From the IMG/VR virus record IMGVR_UViG_3300021373_000362, positions 1-58,318 of that record: a stretch of 58,318 bases of DNA, one strand, 5' to 3'. The notes below the pieces were generated by a model, which saw only the letters and a program-made list of their open reading frames with translations, had not been told where the DNA came from and searched no databases. Position 1 is the first letter of the stretch. The number at the start of each line of letters is the position of its first letter. This DNA comes from a virus. A program made the position numbers and the translations under genes. Positions 53,680 through 58,318 of the stretch are shown in pieces.

Positions 53680-55239
53680 TTAATAAAACCCGCTACCGCG
53701 ATGTTTAAAATATGTAATATCTTCTGGCTCATCAGTAGGTAGTCGTATAAATCCGCCTTGTCTGAACCGCATAAGTGCCATAACTGTGGAATCCACCAGA
53801 TCGTCATGGCTCATAAAGGGAAACCCTGCGATCTCTTCTACTACTTCCTCTGCCCATCTAGTTTGTGGAACCCATACTAACCCAGATTGCACAATATCAG
53901 ATACAGAGTTTAGACGTGCTAGTTTATCACCAGAACCTCTATGTGGGGTATATTCTTGTACAAGTAAGCCCATACGTCGCATTTCTTGGTACAATGCTAC
54001 ACCGGAACTCTTTTTCTCTACTATAAAAGCATCTGGTTCCCACTCCGTGTATTGATCCATAGCCAACTCTTTTAGCTCGTGGAACTCCATACGCTCTTTT
54101 ATACTGTTAAGCAAGATTATATTATACGCCGAAGTCTCCTCATTAAGGAACACTCCCCACGTAGTCAACGCCGTAAAGTCGGCACGGTTGTGTTTTTCGG
54201 CTGCGGAGTCCAAGGACATGATTATATATTCGCAGGGTGGGGGCCGCTCGGCGTCCCACTCGTTCCACCACTCTCTTTTTACTAGCGCGGCCTCTTCGGC
54301 GGTGGGTTGTTGCTGATACTGAGCATTCCACTGGAACGTAGGCATTGATGCCTTGGTACGTAGTAGCGCCTCGAGGTCAAAGAACTCAGGCCACAGAGGC
54401 TTCTGTACCGGCTTCCCTGTCTCTTTGTCGTCTACATCTAGTATTGCAGGGAACTCAATGACCTCATACTGATCCGCACGCTCGTTCTGAGCCATATCCT
54501 TAACCACACGCCCAGTAAGGTCGTCCATATGCCACCGTGTCTGGATGATAGCTACACTACCTCCCGGCATCAGACGAGTACGAGCACCGAACGTAAACCA
54601 CTCGTATGCTTTTTCGAAGACAACGAAGTTACCATTAATCACATCTTGCTCAGAGTGAGGGTCGTCTACAAGCAGTAAATGCGCACCACGGCCTGCTAGC
54701 GCCGATCCAACACCACATGCGTAGTACTCCCCGCCCATACTCGTACTCCAGCGTCCGGCTGATTTAGAGTCACTGGCGAGCTTTACTGTAGGGAAAATGT
54801 CTGCGTAGGCTTCACTAGCGATAATATTCCGCACCTTACGTCCGAAGTCCACAGCCAGATCGGTAGTATGTGACACCATCATAACCTTCTTGTCAGGGTT
54901 ACGTCCTAGGTACCACGCGGGGTAGAAGATAGATACAAGCTGAGACTTACCGTGACGGGGTGGTATGTTTACGCACGCCCTATCCTTATCCCCCCGCTCG
55001 ATGGCCATTAGGAGGTCGGCCAACATGCGATGATGCTTCCCAACTAAGTAGTCAGGCTGCATAAGTTTACAAAACTCGATTAAATCGTCATATGCGGCTT
55101 TAACTGTACGTCGTTTGTCTAGTTCATCGACAAGTTTCTCTATTTCCACCACTTCGTCAACGGTAAACTCGTCTATGTTATCCAACATGTGCTGGATTTC
55201 TTCTTGCGTAAAGTTTACGGGGGTGCTAGGCGCAGTCAT
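53680..55239 (-). CDS. terL: Terminase large subunit
   Basis: The protein is 519 aa. Walker A is PPRHGKSQ (93-100), Walker B LLLVDDP (188-194), with a coupling segment IIQTRWH (231-237). The nuclease domain has SLDSA (Asp344), EKKSSG (about 408-413) and HDDLVDS near the C-terminus, the three acidic positions of the RNase H-like fold. It packages DNA through the portal. The terminase class (cos, pac or headful) cannot be read from this alone, but the circular contig fits headful packaging. Confidence 0.96.
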   Translation of the reverse strand: MTAPSTPVNFTQEEIQHMLDNIDEFTVDEVVEIEKLVDELDKRRTVKAAYDDLIEFCKLMQPDYLVGKHHRMLADLLMAIERGDKDRACVNIPPRHGKSQLVSIFYPAWYLGRNPDKKVMMVSHTTDLAVDFGRKVRNIIASEAYADIFPTVKLASDSKSAGRWSTSMGGEYYACGVGSALAGRGAHLLLVDDPHSEQDVINGNFVVFEKAYEWFTFGARTRLMPGGSVAIIQTRWHMDDLTGRVVKDMAQNERADQYEVIEFPAILDVDDKETGKPVQKPLWPEFFDLEALLRTKASMPTFQWNAQYQQQPTAEEAALVKREWWNEWDAERPPPCEYIIMSLDSAAEKHNRADFTALTTWGVFLNEETSAYNIILLNSIKERMEFHELKELAMDQYTEWEPDAFIVEKKSSGVALYQEMRRMGLLVQEYTPHRGSGDKLARLNSVSDIVQSGLVWVPQTRWAEEVVEEIAGFPFMSHDDLVDSTVMALMRFRQGGFIRLPTDEPEDITYFKHRGSGFY

Positions 55240-55462
55240 TTATCGTCACATCAGCGGTAGTTACCATAACCACTCGCGCCCCACAACTTAAAATCGGCTT
55301 GTCAGTAGTGCTTTGTACCACTTCAGACGGCCCATTTATGGTTACAGAGTTACAATACGTGTTTTTCTTGCCTTGCTTTACGGTAATTACGGGTTCGTTT
55401 GTCCCATTCTTGAGATTGGCGCGGATTTTGTGCTGATTAACGTGAATATACGTCTTAGGCAT
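55226..55462 (-). CDS. Small hypothetical protein between terminase subunits
   Basis: The product is 78 aa, beta-rich, with HKIRANLKNGTNEPVITVKQ. It overlaps both terminase genes slightly. I have seen similar short proteins near packaging genes in cyanophages, but the function is unknown. Confidence 0.65.
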   Translation of the reverse strand: MPKTYIHVNQHKIRANLKNGTNEPVITVKQGKKNTYCNSVTINGPSEVVQSTTDKPILSCGARVVMVTTADVTINDCA

Positions 55463-56039
55463 CCTTACTTACCCCCAATTCTGCGTCTACATCAATAATT
55501 TCCCCGTCTAGTACCACTTCATCCACAGGATTTACCAGTTTTTCTAACTTCTTACGTAGTTTTGCCTTCAAATCGTCCGTTGACTGGTGTGTAACAGTCA
55601 CTTCCGACTTCTCTGCAAACAGCCCCACGTCTGAAATTTTACCCAGTAACTCCAACGCTCGAATACGAACACGCGGATCGGGGTTTTCTGTCTCTAATAT
55701 TAGCTTGTTCGTTACTAAATGGCGCACAGAAAGGGCGGACTCCACTACAGAGGCACCAAATTCCGTGAGTATGTTACCTGTAAGCACCAGTGAGGCTGGG
55801 GTCAGATTAGCCATACGTTTGTTTGTTGCTTTTTTCGATGTCTTCTCAGGATCATCGGCATACGCTATGGCAATTTTAGCTGCCACGTCTTCATCTTCTT
55901 TATTGGGTTTAAGTTCTAACCCGTGTTCTGCCAGCTCTAAGGCCGTCGTCTTCGCTGCTCGCGCACGGACACTCAAGTCCACGGCGGGGTCGTCATCAAA
56001 TAGCGGAACCCCTGTTTCGGGTTCGAGTTTAATCGTCAT
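55455..56039 (-). CDS. terS: Terminase small subunit
   Basis: The protein is 194 aa from the ATG at 56039; the frame is open to 56081 but the upstream part has no Shine-Dalgarno. It is helical, with a DNA-binding-type N-terminal half and a C-terminal oligomerisation region (LKAKLRKKLEKLVNP). Position directly before the large subunit makes the call likely. Confidence 0.75.
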   Translation of the reverse strand: MTIKLEPETGVPLFDDDPAVDLSVRARAAKTTALELAEHGLELKPNKEDEDVAAKIAIAYADDPEKTSKKATNKRMANLTPASLVLTGNILTEFGASVVESALSVRHLVTNKLILETENPDPRVRIRALELLGKISDVGLFAEKSEVTVTHQSTDDLKAKLRKKLEKLVNPVDEVVLDGEIIDVDAELGVSKDA

Positions 56040-56284
56040 ATTGTAATCGCAGGTTGTTAAACCGGAGTGCCTTTGTACCATACTTGTTTACACAAGACAA
56101 GCATAGGAGGATTACTCATATCATTTATGGTATGTACCGCATGATTACTATACATTTCCGATATGATCGGATCAGCTATACAATAGCGCCTCTTTCAACC
56201 CCCCACTGTTCTGAGGTTTCTTTGTGTTTGGTTTTACTGTGTTTATTGTTTCGGCGTGTGTTCTTGTTATTATAGGGCTTGGTG
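56040..56284. other. Gap upstream of the packaging genes
   Basis: These 245 bases separate the nuclease gene from the small terminase. They contain AGGAGG at 56105-56110 on the + strand, a CCGAT-ATG-ATCGG inverted repeat at 56158-56170 and, on the - strand, TTGTCT and TACAAA with a 17-bp spacer as a weak promoter candidate for the packaging operon. No convincing gene is present. Confidence 0.55.
56158..56170. promoter_or_regulatory. Inverted repeat CCGAT-n3-ATCGG
   Basis: CCGATATGATCGG is a 5-3-5 inverted repeat in the gap upstream of the terminase genes. It could be a repressor or activator site. Only its position supports a role. Confidence 0.4.
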
Positions 56285-56722
56285 TTATCGCCCTAGAGGA
56301 TGGTCTTCCCTTCTAAATTTACGTAAGGTTTCTAACCCTTCTAGTTCCAGTTCTTGTGTAAATGTATCGGGGTGTATCTGTAAACTAGCTCTACGCCTCA
56401 ACTCCCCCGTCGGTTTTATTATTACTCTCTGCACATCTAGTGCAATAAACATGTAAAAGTCTGCTATCTTATTGTTGGCTAGGTTATATAAGTACCTCTG
56501 GCGGGGTTTAGGTGTGTCTTTACGTTGCATTGTAGCTAGATTTGCGGCCTTTACTTGTAGCGTAAACATATCTTCGTAGTGTGATTGGCACCATAAGTCT
56601 ACGCCGGAACGGTCTACGTGGTGGCACTCTATTCCGTGACGCTCTAAAACATACATGGCGAAAAACTCGCCTATCCTCCCCACGTGTGAGGAGTTGCCTA
56701 TCCTGTCCTTTACTTTACTCAC
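56285..56722 (-). CDS. PD-(D/E)XK-fold nuclease, first gene of the late strand
   Basis: The protein is 145 aa with a GTG start at 56722 (AGGTAT upstream). Motifs are GRIGEFF (Glu19), SGVDLWC (Asp42) and LQVKAA (Gln56, Lys58), the layout of resolvase or restriction-like PD-(D/E)XK enzymes. The palindrome at 56738-56750 lies just upstream of the start. It might be a Holliday-junction resolvase for packaging or a homing-type nuclease; no intron or HNH motif is seen. Confidence 0.75.
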   Translation of the reverse strand: MSKVKDRIGNSSHVGRIGEFFAMYVLERHGIECHHVDRSGVDLWCQSHYEDMFTLQVKAANLATMQRKDTPKPRQRYLYNLANNKIADFYMFIALDVQRVIIKPTGELRRRASLQIHPDTFTQELELEGLETLRKFRREDHPLGR

Positions 56723-56737
56723 GCTATACCTATGTAA

Positions 56738-56750
56738 TTCCTAATAGGAA
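56738..56750. promoter_or_regulatory. Palindrome TTCCTA-A-TAGGAA before the nuclease gene
   Basis: A perfect 13-bp palindrome lies 16 bases upstream of the GTG at 56722. It overlaps the expected promoter or leader of the - strand nuclease gene and could be an autoregulatory site. Confidence 0.5.
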
Positions 56751-56976
56751 CGTACACCGTACAGTATAAAAAATTTTTTACAAGGGGTCGGAAAAAGAGG
56801 TGGGGGGTGTTCCTATATAGAGGGGGTAGGGGTGCCGAACTCAAAAAATAGTGATTTATTTGTGGAAATTAGTAATACATAGAGCGGCGGGACTCCGTCC
56901 TGACAGCGCGGGTCATGGGGGCGGGGTGGGTGTCGGATTCTGGCGATTCGTGATTAAACCTACCAGATAGTCAATT

Positions 56977-56996
56977 GTTATAACATATGTTATAAC
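56977..56996. promoter_or_regulatory. Operator palindrome site 6
   Basis: GTTATAAC-ATAT-GTTATAAC lies in the divergent region, 15 bases before the -35 element at 57012. It can act on both the late - strand and early + strand transcripts. Confidence 0.85.
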
Positions 56997-57011
56997 TTTG
57001 TACCCTATCTA

Positions 57012-57039
57012 TTGTGATCATGTCTAAACCTGTTAATAT
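57012..57039 (+). promoter_or_regulatory. Probable early promoter
   Basis: TTGTGA (57012-57017) and TAATAT (57034-57039) are 16 bp apart, and TG at 57031-57032 makes an extended -10. Transcription would start near 57046 and reach the ATG at 57122. It is adjacent to operator site 6. Confidence 0.5.
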
Positions 57040-57121
57040 GTGAACCATCAAAGCCATTAATGCTTTGATACGGTTAACGCGGCGCCGATACAAGTCCGCG
57101 CATTCTATAGGTAACAAAGTT

Positions 57122-57709
57122 ATGAAAAATGTAAATGAAGCAAAAGCAATCCCGAGCCGATTCACCCCCGAAGTAGAGAAAGCGATTACTGGTCTGACTA
57201 AAGGGTCTGAAGCCCTAGGGCTTAAAACAGTGACCGCGATCGATACGCTGAGAGCGGCGGGGATCAAGTCCACTGATTTTATCAGCCCTAAAACTGAAGG
57301 ATCAACAGCAACACCAGAGCTGAACGATGCGTTCAAGGCGGCGATTGTTAAGGGATTCTCAGCGGCCAAGCGCAAACTACTGGCCGCCCCTGCTAAGTCG
57401 CTGTCTGACAGTGATAAGGCCGATCGTAAGAAGGCTCAACAGTCTATCGGTGCATATATGGCCGCGTTCAAGCGCGATCTATTTGCAAGGGAGCCGGAAG
57501 GGATAGCCAAGGCCAAGGCCAAGAAGGAAGCCGGTAGGGCGGCACAACAACCTACTGGCCAAGCCAAGGCGGCAGGATCAGCGGCTAAGGTGCTCGAGTC
57601 ACTGCAACAGGCGGCCAAGCGGGCGCAGGCAATTGAAGAGCCTGATTTCGATGTAGTCGAATTGGTTAACCTGCTAGCTAAGGCTCAGCAGATTGTAGTC
57701 AAACATTAA
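57122..57709 (+). CDS. Early hypothetical protein, Ala/Lys-rich
   Basis: The protein is 195 aa from the ATG at 57122; the TTG at 57065 would add 19 residues but has no Shine-Dalgarno. It is mainly helical, with a Lys/Ala-rich linker about 140-165 and a C-terminal helix. It is the first gene after the divergent promoter, so it is expressed early. I do not recognise the family. Confidence 0.7.
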   Translation: MKNVNEAKAIPSRFTPEVEKAITGLTKGSEALGLKTVTAIDTLRAAGIKSTDFISPKTEGSTATPELNDAFKAAIVKGFSAAKRKLLAAPAKSLSDSDKADRKKAQQSIGAYMAAFKRDLFAREPEGIAKAKAKKEAGRAAQQPTGQAKAAGSAAKVLESLQQAAKRAQAIEEPDFDVVELVNLLAKAQQIVVKH

Positions 57710-57749
57710 CCACCACCGGCCAAGGATGGCCATCCAATAGGAGCAAATT

Positions 57750-57863
57750 ATGACTCGTAATGAAATCACTGAAGCAATACTGGCCGCACTAGCCACCGTA
57801 GTTTTAATACCGGCGGCAGGCATTCTACTCACAATCCTCTGGGTACTGATACAAGGAGATTAA
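57750..57863 (+). CDS. 37-aa single-span membrane peptide
   Basis: It reads MTRNEITEAILAALATVVLI and continues with one long hydrophobic segment to a short end. The ATG at 57750 follows AGGAGCAAATT. Such peptides occur in early regions of phages; function unknown. Confidence 0.55.
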   Translation: MTRNEITEAILAALATVVLIPAAGILLTILWVLIQGD

Positions 57864-57865
57864 AG

Positions 57866-58042
57866 ATGTTAAAACTCAAATCTTTTGAGCAAGGTGACAA
57901 ACAGTACTACGTCACCGTCAAGTACTACCGCGACTTCCACCTCGAAGCCTCATCTGAAGAAGAAGCTCGACAAATTATTCAGCGTGTCCTCTTCATGGAA
58001 GGGCTAGATGGCGAGATCGTTAACTATGGAGAAACGCTATGA
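57866..58042 (+). CDS. 58-aa small protein
   Basis: It is small and acidic, predicted alpha/beta, with YYVTVKYYRDFHLEASSEEE in the middle. The ATG at 57866 follows AAGGAGATTAAAG and the stop of the membrane peptide by 2 bases. Its stop overlaps the next start. Unknown function. Confidence 0.6.
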   Translation: MLKLKSFEQGDKQYYVTVKYYRDFHLEASSEEEARQIIQRVLFMEGLDGEIVNYGETL

Positions 58043-58248
58043 AAAATCAAAAATTGTTAAATCTGCTACAAGCCGACGCGGTTGACTACTATCTCCGCCA
58101 AGGGCACTCAATTGAGACCGCCCGATTTCTGGCCACCTATAAACATGTTGAACATACTGCTGAGACAGTCGATGCCGATTGGCTAGCAATAGAGCAGGGC
58201 ACGTTTGGAAACCGCCAACATGCAATCCACGGCCTTGATCCTTTTTAA
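58039..58248 (+). CDS. 69-aa early protein ending at the terminal repeat
   Basis: The product is 69 aa, helical, with TARFLATYKHVEHTAE in the middle. It overlaps the previous gene by 4 bases (ATGA). Bases 58169-58248 are repeated at the left end of the window, and a terminator follows at 58267. Unknown function. Confidence 0.65.
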   Translation: MKNQKLLNLLQADAVDYYLRQGHSIETARFLATYKHVEHTAETVDADWLAIEQGTFGNRQHAIHGLDPF

Positions 58249-58318
58249 TTCCCCCTTGCAATCCTTGCCCCGCTCCGGCGGGGCTTTTTTTTCGCCCGAG
58301 AAAAATCGCCTGATACCA
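58169..58318. repeat. Terminal direct repeat, right copy
   Basis: It matches bases 1-150 with one difference (C at 58295 for T at 127). See the left copy for interpretation. Confidence 0.95.
58267..58292 (+). terminator. Rho-independent terminator, right copy
   Basis: It is the same GC stem and T-run as 99-124, following the 69-aa gene by 18 bases. On a closed circle the two are one element. Confidence 0.93.

Larger units (their letters stand above)
56723..57121. other. Divergent control region between late and early strands
   Basis: These 399 bases have no gene. They contain the TTCCTA-A-TAGGAA palindrome near the nuclease start, an A/T run (56769-56780), a TGTTCC element at 56809-56814, G-rich stretches, operator site 6 at 56977-56996 and a probable + promoter at 57012-57039. 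Both transcription directions begin from here. Confidence 0.75.

Noticed and set aside
56054-56275. A + strand frame with a hydrophobic C-terminus upstream of the nuclease
   Set aside because: The AGGAGG at 56105 has no suitably spaced start codon, and the next in-frame ATG (56132) is 21 bases away.

Overview
The window is a complete or near-complete tailed-phage genome, most likely a lytic or slow-replicating marine podovirus. The sequence itself shows no tape-measure, tail-tube or sheath gene. It does show a P22-type portal with a long Gln-rich helical tail, two connector/adaptor-like genes, a 611-aa tail protein and very large internal-virion-type proteins. Many genes resemble those of uncultured marine podoviruses and, more loosely, Bordetella phage BPP-1/HMO-2011-like phages. 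That placement is from memory of these families and not from a search. The host is not identifiable; there is no tRNA, rRNA, integrase, phage RNA polymerase or CRISPR array. The first and last 150 bases are the same sequence with one mismatch, so the contig closes into a circle or carries a terminal redundancy.

Layout. (1) An early + strand region begins at 57122, runs through the contig end and continues from 890 to 18968. It opens with small unknown genes. A non-coding leader follows (81-889) with a terminator, three copies of a 33-bp repeat, a TGTTCC/GGAACA repeat field that could be an origin, and a near-consensus sigma-70 promoter. Next comes an operator-marked block (840-7353) with a DUF3150-like gene, a MoxR-type AAA+ ATPase and a VWA-domain protein. 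After that come a secreted DAWGN-repeat protein and the replication genes: VRR-NUC nuclease, family A DNA polymerase with Leu at the 762-equivalent position, Cas4/RecB-like nuclease, SNF2 helicase, SSB-like pair and primase-helicase. (2) A terminator at 19023-19060 separates this from the late region. (3) The late region is entirely on the - strand and reads from 56722 down to 19062: nuclease, terminase small and large subunits, portal, GroES-like co-chaperonin, scaffold, major capsid protein, small basic virion proteins, connectors, tail fibre with S74 chaperone, lysis cassette, tail proteins and four giant internal-virion-type proteins.

Regulation. Six copies of a two-part palindrome, GTTATAAC-n4-GTTATAAC, flank and punctuate the early region. 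Four of them sit in a conserved leader just before an SD and start codon; a 54-bp exact duplicate of that leader brackets one 64-aa gene. No encoded regulator can be assigned to them from sequence alone.

Most interesting points: the palindrome-controlled DUF3150/AAA+/VWA block as a candidate undescribed early system; a short glycine motif (Y-x-x-G-G-x-V type) recurring in at least eight otherwise unrelated late proteins; an adjacent SSB-like pair sharing an SPFGxVEG motif; a structured non-coding segment before the helicase gene; and calcium-binding-type repeats encoded by tandem DNA in a giant virion protein.
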